A stretch of DNA of 9,865 nucleotides. Origin: Paracoccaceae bacterium (GTDB taxonomy: Bacteria > Pseudomonadota > Alphaproteobacteria > Rhodobacterales > Rhodobacteraceae). Every line of letters starts with the position of its first letter. The first letter of the stretch is position 1. The notes below the pieces were generated by a model, which had not been told where the DNA came from, did not search any database, and saw only the letters and a program-made list of their open reading frames with translations. Of the stretch, positions 1 through 5,295 are shown piece by piece. The position numbers and the translations under genes are program-made. Location: the NCBI GenBank assembly GCA_026982255.1, contig JALSHL010000272.1, forward strand, positions 1 to 9,865. The letters are read 5' to 3'.

Positions 1-737
1 TGGTGATCTGGCCCGAAGCGGCGGTGCCGTTCATCCCTTCGGCCCGCCCCGACCTGTTGCAGCGTATGGCGGCAGAGGCGGGCGGCGCACGGATCGCGTT
101 TGGCGCGCGACGGGTGGATGCGGACAACAGGTGGTATAACTCGCTGTATCTGCTTGATCCGCTTGGCAATATTTCCGCGCAATACGACAAGCGGCATCTG
201 GTGCCGTTCGGCGAGTATTTTCCGCTGGCGGACTGGGTGGCGAGGCTGGGGATCGATGCGCTGACCGGCCTGACCGGCACGGGGTTTACCGCCGGCGAGG
301 GGCCGGTGCTGGTGGAGACGGACACGGTGCCGGCTTTCCTGCCGTTGATCTGCTACGAGGCGATTTTCGCGCAGGATGTGCCGCTATCCGGCCCGCGGCC
401 CGAGTGGTTGTTGCAGATCACCAACGACGCGTGGTTCGGCAGGTTCAGCGGGCCGTATCAGCATCTGGTGCAGGCGCGCGCACGGGCGATCGAGCAGGGG
501 TTGCCGCTGGTGCGCTCGGCCAATACTGGGGTGTCCACCGTGACCGACCCGTTCGGCCGTATTCTTGCGGCGATTCCGCTGGGACAGCCCGGATCGATCG
601 ACGTGCGCCTGCCTGCACCGCTGCCGCGCCCGCTCTATAGCCGCACCGGAGACTGGCCGGTTTTCGGGATTTTGCTGCTGTTAGCGTTTTGGCAACTATT
701 CAGGGGTAGAAGGCGCAAATCCGGCGAATTTTCGTAA
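1..737 (+). CDS. lnt: Apolipoprotein N-acyltransferase, C-terminal part (5' truncated by window edge)
   Basis: Lnt adds the third, amide-linked acyl chain to the N-terminal cysteine of lipoproteins at the periplasmic face of the inner membrane, the last step of lipoprotein maturation. The reading frame is open from base 3 with no start in view, so the N-terminal membrane bundle lies upstream. The visible part is the nitrilase-fold catalytic domain. Counting from the first full codon, the family triad is present: Glu5 in WPEAA, Lys63 in YDKRHLVPFGEYFPL and Cys117 in LICYE, matching E267, K335 and C387 of the E. coli enzyme in order. NDAWFG (141-146) and the ARARAIE stretch also fit the family. 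A final membrane segment (about 218-233) and a basic tail close the protein. The last codons (TTA, CTA, AGG, AGA) are rarer than in the rest of the gene. The identification is firm. Confidence 0.96.
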   Translation, partial: VIWPEAAVPFIPSARPDLLQRMAAEAGGARIAFGARRVDADNRWYNSLYLLDPLGNISAQYDKRHLVPFGEYFPLADWVARLGIDALTGLTGTGFTAGEGPVLVETDTVPAFLPLICYEAIFAQDVPLSGPRPEWLLQITNDAWFGRFSGPYQHLVQARARAIEQGLPLVRSANTGVSTVTDPFGRILAAIPLGQPGSIDVRLPAPLPRPLYSRTGDWPVFGILLLLAFWQLFRGRRRKSGEFS

Positions 738-763
738 AAAGCGGGCAATCTGCTCCGCTCTTT
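738..763 (+). terminator. Probable intrinsic terminator after lnt
   Basis: The stem AGCGG (740-744) pairs with CCGCT (755-759) and is extended inside by GC (745-746) with GC (752-753) across a one-base bulge, leaving the loop AATCT. A-rich bases before it can pair with TTT (761-763) after one bulged C, and a T-rich run follows to about 770. It begins one base after the lnt stop. The bulge makes it imperfect, so termination efficiency is uncertain. Confidence 0.5.
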
Positions 764-783
764 CGAATTTGGACCGCAGGCCG

Positions 784-812
784 TTGACGCCATGCACCGG
801 ATTCATCTAGAG
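784..812 (+). promoter_or_regulatory. Possible sigma-70-type promoter for metK
   Basis: TTGACG (784-789) is a 5/6 match to the -35 consensus. The spacer-compatible -10 is poor: CTAGAG at 807-812 with a 17-base spacer, or TCTAGA at 806-811 with 16. Initiation here would give a leader of only about 30 bases holding the Shine-Dalgarno hairpin. A GANTC site (GATTC, 800-804), the alphaproteobacterial CcrM methylation target, lies in the spacer. Confidence 0.33.
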
Positions 813-822
813 AAACAAACGC

Positions 823-842
823 GCAGTTCCTGCAGAAGGAGG
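823..842 (+). promoter_or_regulatory. metK leader: two exclusive hairpins, one occluding the Shine-Dalgarno
   Basis: The metK Shine-Dalgarno is a strong AAGGAGG (836-842), 5 bases before the ATG. TTCCT (827-831) can pair with AGGAG (837-841) around the loop GCAGA, which would hide it. GCAG (823-826) can instead pair with CTGC (830-833), which would release it, and the two hairpins share bases 830-831. Rhodobacterales metK leaders commonly carry the very small SAM/SAH riboswitch, an H-type pseudoknot in which a UUCCUG-containing loop pairs with the Shine-Dalgarno GGAG. This leader has ACAAACG, then TTCCTG and AGGAG in a similar order, but I cannot draw the enclosing first stem, so a riboswitch call is only tentative. 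Confidence 0.35.
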
Positions 843-847
843 CCTCG

Positions 848-2014
848 ATGGCTCGTCAAAATTATGTTTTTACCTCGGAATCCGTATCCGAAGGCCATCC
901 CGACAAGGTGTGTGACCGGATTTCCGACGCGGTGCTGGATGCCTTTCTGGCCGAGGAGGAAACCGCCCGTGTGGCGTGCGAGACCTTTGTTACCAGCGGC
1001 ATGGTGGTCATCGGGGGCGAGGTCGGCCTGTCCAATCAGGAACGCCTGAAGGATTACATGGGCCGGATCGGGCAGATCGCCCGCGATTGTATCCGCGATA
1101 TCGGTTACGAACAGGAACAGTTCCACTGGAACACGCTGCATGTGCTGAATTTCCTGCACGAGCAATCCGCCCACATCGCGCAGGGTGTGGACCGCGACGG
1201 GGCGGGGGACCAGGGGATCATGTTCGGGTATGCGGTGAACGAGACCGAAGACCTGATGCCGGCACCGATCCAGTATTCCCACGCCATTTTGCGCCGTCTG
1301 GCCGAGGCACGCAAATCGGGCGCGGAGCCGACGTTGCGGCCGGATGCGAAATCACAGGTCTCGTTGCGTTACGAGGATGGAAAGCCGGTGGAAGTAACCT
1401 CGATCGTGCTGTCGACCCAGCACGAGAGCGAGGAGCAGACCTCGGACGATATCCGCGCGATTGTAGAGCCGTATATCCGCGAAGTGATCCCCGCAGGGTT
1501 GATCACGCCGGAAACCGAATGGCATGTGAACCCGACCGGCACCTTTGTCATTGGCGGGCCGGACGGGGATGCGGGCCTGACAGGGCGCAAGATTATTGTC
1601 GATACCTATGGCGGTGCGGCACCGCATGGTGGCGGGGCGTTTTCGGGCAAGGATCCGACCAAGGTGGACCGCTCGGCAGCCTATGCCGCCCGCTATCTGG
1701 CGAAGAATATCGTGGCGGCCGGTCTGGCGGAACGCTGCACATTGCAGATTTCCTATGCTATCGGGGTGGCGAAACCGTTGTCGATCTATGTCGATACCCA
1801 CGGAACCGGTATCGTGGATGAAGCCGGAATAGAGACGGCGATCGGACAGGTCATGGACCTGACCCCGCGTGGTATCCGCGAACATCTGGAACTGAACAAG
1901 CCGATTTACGAGCGCACCTCGGCCTATGGCCATTTCGGGCGGACGCCGGATGCGGACGGCGGGTTCAGCTGGGAAAAAACCGATCTGGTCGATGCGCTGA
2001 AAAAGGCGTTGTAG
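848..2014 (+). CDS. metK: S-adenosylmethionine synthase
   Basis: MetK makes S-adenosylmethionine from methionine and ATP, releasing phosphate and pyrophosphate; it is a cytosolic tetramer and the main source of methyl groups. At 388 residues it has the usual family length. Visible motifs are GHPDK (16-20) with the ATP-binding His17 and the metal ligand Asp19, the signature hexapeptide GAGDQG (118-123), and the glycine-rich phosphate loop GGGAFSGKD (261-269) followed by DRSAAYAARY. The C-terminal GHFGR and FSWEKTD blocks are also typical. The start follows an almost perfect Shine-Dalgarno, and the N-terminus (ARQNYVFTSESVSEGHPDK) is what the family shows. trmB begins 6 bases after the stop, suggesting one transcript. 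The short leader may be regulated at translation (see the leader entry). Confidence 0.98.
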   Translation: MARQNYVFTSESVSEGHPDKVCDRISDAVLDAFLAEEETARVACETFVTSGMVVIGGEVGLSNQERLKDYMGRIGQIARDCIRDIGYEQEQFHWNTLHVLNFLHEQSAHIAQGVDRDGAGDQGIMFGYAVNETEDLMPAPIQYSHAILRRLAEARKSGAEPTLRPDAKSQVSLRYEDGKPVEVTSIVLSTQHESEEQTSDDIRAIVEPYIREVIPAGLITPETEWHVNPTGTFVIGGPDGDAGLTGRKIIVDTYGGAAPHGGGAFSGKDPTKVDRSAAYAARYLAKNIVAAGLAERCTLQISYAIGVAKPLSIYVDTHGTGIVDEAGIETAIGQVMDLTPRGIREHLELNKPIYERTSAYGHFGRTPDADGGFSWEKTDLVDALKKAL

Positions 2015-2020
2015 ATTCCG

Positions 2021-2740
2021 ATGGACAACCGCAAGCATCCCTCGGGGTCGCCGTGGCGCAATTTTTACGGGCGGCGGCATGGCAAGGCCCTGCGCAAGGG
2101 GCAGATCGCGCATCTGGAAAATACCCTGCCGAAACTGGCGGTGCCGGATGTGGAGTGGGCGGATAACCCCGACCGCAATCCGCTGGACCTGCGGGCGCTG
2201 TTTGGCGACGACCGCCCTGTCTGGCTGGAGATCGGCTTTGGCGGGGGCGAGCACCTGTTGCATCAGGCACAGACCTATCCGGATGTGGGTATCATCGGTT
2301 GCGAGCCGTTCGTGAACGGGGTGGCGATGCTGGTGCCGCGGATTGCCGAGGAAGGGGTGGAGAACGCCCGTATCCATATGGGCGATGCGCGGGATCTGCT
2401 GGATGTGCTGCCGGAGGCCTCGCTCGACAAGGCGTTTCTGCTTTATCCCGATCCGTGGCCCAAGGCGCGCCACCACCGGCGGCGCTTCGTGATCGAGGAG
2501 AACCTGCGCCCGCTGGCCCGTGCGCTGAAACCTGGGGCGGAGTTCCGTATTGCCACGGATATTGCCGACTATGTGCGCCAGACGCTGGAGGTCATTACCG
2601 CCATGCCGGAATTCGAATGGCTGGCCGAGGGGCCGAAGGATTGGCGCGAACCGTGGTCCGACTGGACCCGCACCCGATACGAGGCCAAGGCCCTGCGCGA
2701 GGGGCGCACGCCGCATTACCTGACCTTCCGGCGGGTTTAG
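2021..2740 (+). CDS. trmB: tRNA (guanine-N7-)-methyltransferase
   Basis: TrmB transfers a methyl group from S-adenosylmethionine to N7 of guanosine 46 in the variable loop of tRNAs. The 239-residue protein has a Rossmann-type core: motif I EIGFGGGEHLL (70-80), the acidic end of strand 2 in GCEPF (93-97), DARDLL (122-127), and the family signature LYPDPWPKARHHRRRF (141-156). It then has TDIADY (179-184) and the C-terminal RTRYEAKALREGRTPHY block (217-233), which contains the tRNA-side residues of the family. The N-terminal RNFYGRRHGK region is also typical. It starts 6 bases after metK, with only a distant AAGG (2003-2006), so translation probably depends on ribosomes finishing metK. The pairing puts a SAM consumer directly behind the SAM maker. 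The stop codon sits in a 13-bp tandem repeat. Confidence 0.97.
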   Translation: MDNRKHPSGSPWRNFYGRRHGKALRKGQIAHLENTLPKLAVPDVEWADNPDRNPLDLRALFGDDRPVWLEIGFGGGEHLLHQAQTYPDVGIIGCEPFVNGVAMLVPRIAEEGVENARIHMGDARDLLDVLPEASLDKAFLLYPDPWPKARHHRRRFVIEENLRPLARALKPGAEFRIATDIADYVRQTLEVITAMPEFEWLAEGPKDWREPWSDWTRTRYEAKALREGRTPHYLTFRRV

Positions 2741-2753
2741 CCGGCGGGTTTAG
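2728..2753 (+). repeat. 13-bp exact tandem duplication over the trmB stop
   Basis: CCGGCGGGTTTAG occurs at 2728-2740 and again at 2741-2753 with no bases between. The first copy encodes the last residues and TAG stop of trmB; the second copy is wholly non-coding. It looks like a slippage duplication that left the protein unchanged. Confidence 0.9.
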
Positions 2754-2767
2754 GTAGACCCCCGCCG
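2742..2767 (+). other. GC-rich hairpin after trmB, not a classical terminator
   Basis: CGGCGGG (2742-2748), in the second copy of the 13-bp repeat, pairs perfectly with CCCGCCG (2761-2767) around a 12-base loop. No T-run follows, so a Rho-independent terminator is not supported. It could act as an mRNA 3' stability element or a pause site. Confidence 0.45.
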
Positions 2768-2783
2768 CGCCCTCGGCTATAGC
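2755..2783 (+). promoter_or_regulatory. Weak candidate promoter for aroA-GFA-cmk
   Basis: TAGACC (2755-2760) and TATAGC (2778-2783) are each 4/6 matches to the -35 and -10 consensus and lie 17 bases apart. The implied start near 2790 precedes the aroA Shine-Dalgarno CAAGG (2804-2808). The -35 overlaps the 3' arm and loop of the preceding hairpin. This rests on pattern matching only. Confidence 0.27.
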
Positions 2784-2816
2784 TGCGCTGACAGGTTTCT
2801 TAGCAAGGTTGACGAT

Positions 2817-4157
2817 ATGGCGCATGGTCCCCTCCGCCCGATGACATCGCGAAAAAGCGCTCCGTTGAAGGGGGTTGCGCATGTGCCGGGCGACAAATCC
2901 ATTTCCCACCGGTCGTTGATCCTCGGCGCGTTGTCCGTGGGCGAGACCCGCATCACCGGCCTGCTGGAAGGGGCCGATGTGCTGGACACGGCCAAGGCGA
3001 TGCGGGCGTTCGGTGCGACGGTCGGGCGGTTGGGCGATGGCGAATGGGTGGTGCAGGGCGTCGGTGTCGGCGGCTTTGCCGAGCCGGAGGACGTGATCGA
3101 TTGTGGCAATGCGGGCACCGGTGTGCGGCTGATTATGGGCGCGATGGCGACTACGGATATTGTGGCGACGTTTACGGGGGATGCGTCCTTGCGCTCGCGG
3201 CCCATGGGGCGGATCACCGATCCGCTGGCGCTGTTCGGGGCCGAAAGCGTTGGCCGCTCCGGCGGACGTTTGCCGCTGACGCTGGTCGGGGCCGCCGATC
3301 CGGTGCCGGTGCGCTATCACACGCCGATGCCCTCGGCACAGGTGAAATCGGCGGTGCTGCTGGCGGGGCTGAATGTGCGCGGCGATACCGTGGTGATCGA
3401 GCAGGAAGCGACCCGCGATCACACCGAACGGATGCTGGCGGGGTTTGGTGCCGAAATTTCCACCGAGGTGACGGAGGAGGGGCGCGTGATTACCCTCAAG
3501 GGTCAGCCGGAGTTGACGGGGCAGGTGATTGCCGTGCCGCGGGATCCAAGCTCGGCGGCGTTTCCGGTGGTGGCGGCGTTGCTGGTCGAGGGGTCCGAGG
3601 TGCTGGTGCCCAACATCGGCCAGAACCCCACCCGCAACGGTTTGTTTACCACATTGATCGAGATGGGCGCGGACATCGTATTCGAGAACGAACGGATCGA
3701 GGGGGGCGAGCCGGTTGCCGATCTGCGTGTGCGTCATAGCGCCCTGAAGGGGGTGGAGGTGCCGCCGGAACGCGCGGCCAGCATGATCGACGAATACCCG
3801 ATCCTCGCGGCGCTGGCGGCGACGGCCGAGGGGCCGACGATCATGCGCGGCGTCAAGGAATTGCGCGTCAAGGAGTCCGACCGGATCGACGCCATGGCCC
3901 GCGGGCTGGAGGCGAACGGGGTGACGGTCGAGGAGGGCGAGGATTTCCTGATTGTCCACGGCGCCGACAAGGTGCCGGGGGGCGGCTTGTGCAAGACACA
4001 TCTGGATCACCGCATTGCGATGAGCTTCATGTGTCTGGGGATGGCGGCGGAAAAGCCGGTGAAAATCGACGATGCGGGGGCGATCGAGACCAGTTTTCCC
4101 GATTTCCTGCCGTTGATGGAGCGGTTGGGAGCGTCGTTCAGAAAGGAAAACGCATGA
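2817..4157 (+). CDS. aroA: 3-phosphoshikimate 1-carboxyvinyltransferase (EPSP synthase), class II type
   Basis: AroA joins phosphoenolpyruvate to shikimate 3-phosphate to give EPSP, the sixth step of the shikimate pathway that leads to chorismate and the aromatic amino acids. The 446-residue length fits. Substrate-binding blocks are PGDKSISHRS (24-33), DCGNAGTGVR (95-104), RPMGRI (128-133), SAQVKSA (173-179), RDHTERM (200-206), and LRVKESDRI (349-357). All four short motifs that define class II EPSP synthases are present: GDKS, SAQVK, RDHTE and NPTR (270-273). The residue equivalent to Ala100 of the glyphosate-tolerant CP4 enzyme is Gly100 here. The ATG at 2817 is chosen for the CAAGG 8 bases upstream; a second in-frame ATG at 2841 is possible. 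Its TGA overlaps the next start codon in an ATGA. Confidence 0.97.
   Translation: MAHGPLRPMTSRKSAPLKGVAHVPGDKSISHRSLILGALSVGETRITGLLEGADVLDTAKAMRAFGATVGRLGDGEWVVQGVGVGGFAEPEDVIDCGNAGTGVRLIMGAMATTDIVATFTGDASLRSRPMGRITDPLALFGAESVGRSGGRLPLTLVGAADPVPVRYHTPMPSAQVKSAVLLAGLNVRGDTVVIEQEATRDHTERMLAGFGAEISTEVTEEGRVITLKGQPELTGQVIAVPRDPSSAAFPVVAALLVEGSEVLVPNIGQNPTRNGLFTTLIEMGADIVFENERIEGGEPVADLRVRHSALKGVEVPPERAASMIDEYPILAALAATAEGPTIMRGVKELRVKESDRIDAMARGLEANGVTVEEGEDFLIVHGADKVPGGGLCKTHLDHRIAMSFMCLGMAAEKPVKIDDAGAIETSFPDFLPLMERLGASFRKENA
4143..4147 (+). promoter_or_regulatory. Ribosome binding site fixing the GFA-like gene start
   Basis: AAGGA lies inside the end of aroA, 6 bases before the ATG at 4154. 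The same frame is open further upstream, to an ATG at 3989, but those codons are the out-of-frame interior of aroA. This site, together with the family N-terminus, decides for 4154. Confidence 0.7.
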
Positions 4158-4552
4158 AGGGCGGGTGTCTGTGCGGGGCGGTGAGATATACGGTTAACGG
4201 ACCGTTGAGGCCGGTGGTGAGTTGCCACTGCGTGCAGTGCCGCAAAACCTCGGGGCATTATGTGGCGGCGACCTCGGCGCGGCGTTCGGATATCGCGATT
4301 TCGGGCGAGGTGCAGTGGTATCGCTCGTCGGACCATGCGCAGCGCGGGTTTTGCCCTGTGTGCGGCTCCAACCTGTTCTGGGACGGGGCGGGAGAGAACC
4401 TCTCGATTTTTGCCGGAACGATCGACGGGGCGACGGGGTTGCGCACGGCGGGGCATATTTTCGTGGCCGACAAGGGTGATTATTACGAAATTTCCGACGG
4501 GCTGCCACAGGCGGCGCAGGATGATCCGGCCCTGACGACGATGGTCAAATGA
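4154..4552 (+). CDS. GFA-domain (glutathione-dependent formaldehyde-activating-like) zinc protein
   Basis: This 132-residue protein belongs to the GFA family (CENP-V/GFA fold), small proteins that bind zinc through conserved cysteines. The cysteines are visible: Cys5 and Cys7 in GGCLCGAVRY, Cys24, Cys26 and Cys29 in SCHCVQCRKTSG, and Cys67 and Cys70 in GFCPVCGSNLFW. The GCLCGAVRY start, the CxxCG-SxLFW block and the near-terminal DKGDYYEISDG are typical of the family. Gfa of Paracoccus was described as speeding the formation of S-hydroxymethylglutathione from formaldehyde and glutathione, but most relatives have no proven activity, so substrate and reaction are unknown here. It overlaps aroA by 4 bases and cmk by 4 bases, so it is co-translated within the aroA-cmk pair. 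It has no signal peptide or membrane segment and is presumably cytosolic. Confidence 0.93.
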   Translation: MKGGCLCGAVRYTVNGPLRPVVSCHCVQCRKTSGHYVAATSARRSDIAISGEVQWYRSSDHAQRGFCPVCGSNLFWDGAGENLSIFAGTIDGATGLRTAGHIFVADKGDYYEISDGLPQAAQDDPALTTMVK

Positions 4553-5178
4553 GGTTCACGGTTGCCATAGACGGCCCCGCGGCCGCCGGCAAAGGCACGA
4601 TCAGCCGGGCGGTGGCGGAGCATTTCGGTTTTGCCTGGCTGGACACCGGATCGCTGTATCGGGCGGTGGGCGTCAAGGCGCTGGAGATCGGGCGCGGGGT
4701 GATTGATCCGGCTGTCGCGGCGCAGGTGGCGGCGCATTTGCAGGAGCATGACCTGAATCGCGACGACTTGCGCACGGCGCGGGCGGGGCAGGCGGCCAGC
4801 AAGGTGGCGGCGCTGCCGGAGGTGCGGGCGGCGCTGCTGGATTTCCAGAAGGCATTCGCGCGGCGCGAGGGTGGCGCGGTGCTGGACGGGCGCGACATCG
4901 GCACGGTGATCTGCCCGGAGGCCGAGGTGAAAATCTATGTCACTGCCAGCGATGATGTGCGGGCCGAGCGGCGCTGGAAGGAGTTGCGCGAAAACAACCC
5001 CGATCTGTCGCTGGAACAGGTGCGCGCCGATCTGGCGGCCCGCGATGCCCGCGATGCGTTGCGCGATACGGCGCCGATGCGCGCGGCGCCCGATGCGCTC
5101 TTGCTAGACACGACAAAACTGTCTATAGACGCAGCCGTTGCCGAGGCGATTGCGCTGATACAGAAACGAATCGGATAG
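4549..5178 (+). CDS. cmk: Cytidylate kinase
   Basis: Cmk phosphorylates CMP and dCMP with ATP, recycling cytidine nucleotides for RNA, DNA and phospholipid synthesis. The 209-residue protein has the P-loop GPAAAGKGT (9-17), the NMP-binding LDTGSLYRA (31-39), and DGRDIGTVICPEAEVKIYV (113-131), which holds the aspartate and arginine that contact the cytidine sugar and base. The basic RRW (141-143) and the closing DTTKLSID (187-194) are also typical. It is slightly shorter than the E. coli enzyme, as usual for alphaproteobacteria. The ATG overlaps the previous TGA (ATGA) and has no good Shine-Dalgarno, so translation is coupled. Codons near the 3' end (CTA, ACA, ATA around 5104-5127) are rare for this window and overlap a promoter-like sequence. 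The stop codon begins the stem of a terminator-like hairpin. Confidence 0.97.
   Translation: MRFTVAIDGPAAAGKGTISRAVAEHFGFAWLDTGSLYRAVGVKALEIGRGVIDPAVAAQVAAHLQEHDLNRDDLRTARAGQAASKVAALPEVRAALLDFQKAFARREGGAVLDGRDIGTVICPEAEVKIYVTASDDVRAERRWKELRENNPDLSLEQVRADLAARDARDALRDTAPMRAAPDALLLDTTKLSIDAAVAEAIALIQKRIG
5101..5129 (+). promoter_or_regulatory. Promoter-like element inside the 3' end of cmk, possibly for rpsA
   Basis: TTGCTA (5101-5106) and TATAGA (5124-5129) are both 4/6 matches to consensus with an ideal 17-base spacer. The patch is more AT-rich than the rest of cmk and uses rare codons. It also contains the inverted repeat TAGACA (5105-5110) / TGTCTA (5120-5125). The terminator-like hairpin at 5177 would lie between this promoter and rpsA. 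Pattern matching only. Confidence 0.3.
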
Positions 5179-5208
5179 GGGCGAAAGGTTTCGTCCCTTC
5201 TTGTCGTT
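5177..5208 (+). terminator. Intrinsic terminator or attenuator starting in the cmk stop codon
   Basis: A nine-pair stem joins 5177-5185 (AGGGGCGAA) and 5190-5198 (TTCGTCCCT), with a single G-T wobble and the four-base loop AGGT. The T-rich TTCTTGTCGTT follows (5198-5208). The first two stem bases are the last two of the cmk TAG stop. This is the best terminator-like structure in the window; if rpsA is also read from upstream it would serve as an attenuator. Confidence 0.62.
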
Positions 5209-5235
5209 GCAAAAACCGCTTCATGACCCGTTAAC
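5207..5235 (+). promoter_or_regulatory. Candidate promoter for rpsA in the cmk-rpsA gap
   Basis: TTGCAA (5207-5212) matches the -35 consensus at 4/6. GTTAAC (5230-5235), 17 bases later, is a weak 3/6 -10. Transcription would begin near 5243, after the terminator hairpin, giving a leader of about 53 bases. A highly expressed gene after a terminator needs a promoter somewhere here, but this exact choice is uncertain. Confidence 0.28.
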
Positions 5236-5244
5236 CGAAAGACC

Positions 5245-5260
5245 GGCGGAACCAACCGCC
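5245..5260 (+). other. Short hairpin in the rpsA leader
   Basis: GGCGG (5245-5249) pairs with CCGCC (5256-5260) around the loop AACCAA, 21 bases before the AGGAG ribosome binding site (5282-5286). In E. coli, S1 represses its own translation through leader structure; whether this hairpin does so is unknown. Confidence 0.35.
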
Positions 5261-5295
5261 TGGCCCGTAAAACACACTGTTAGGAGACTATCCAT

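Noticed and set aside
738..847. Canonical SAM/SAH or SAM-II riboswitch upstream of metK
   Set aside because: The canonical first stem could not be drawn, so only a tentative leader switch is listed rather than a named riboswitch.
792..1049. 85-codon plus-strand frame starting in the metK leader
   Set aside because: It overlaps metK in another frame, has no ribosome binding site and no recognisable protein character.
1352..2716. Long minus-strand open frames opposite metK/trmB (454 codons) and trmB/aroA (2595-4010, 471 codons)
   Set aside because: They are low-complexity, Arg/His/Gln-rich translations of the complement of well-conserved genes, match no family I know, and have no ribosome binding site; they are products of GC-rich codon bias.
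3989..4153. Upstream ATG at 3989 for the GFA-like gene
   Set aside because: The extra 55 codons lie inside aroA in another frame and do not resemble the GFA N-terminus; the start at 4154 begins directly with the conserved cysteine motif.
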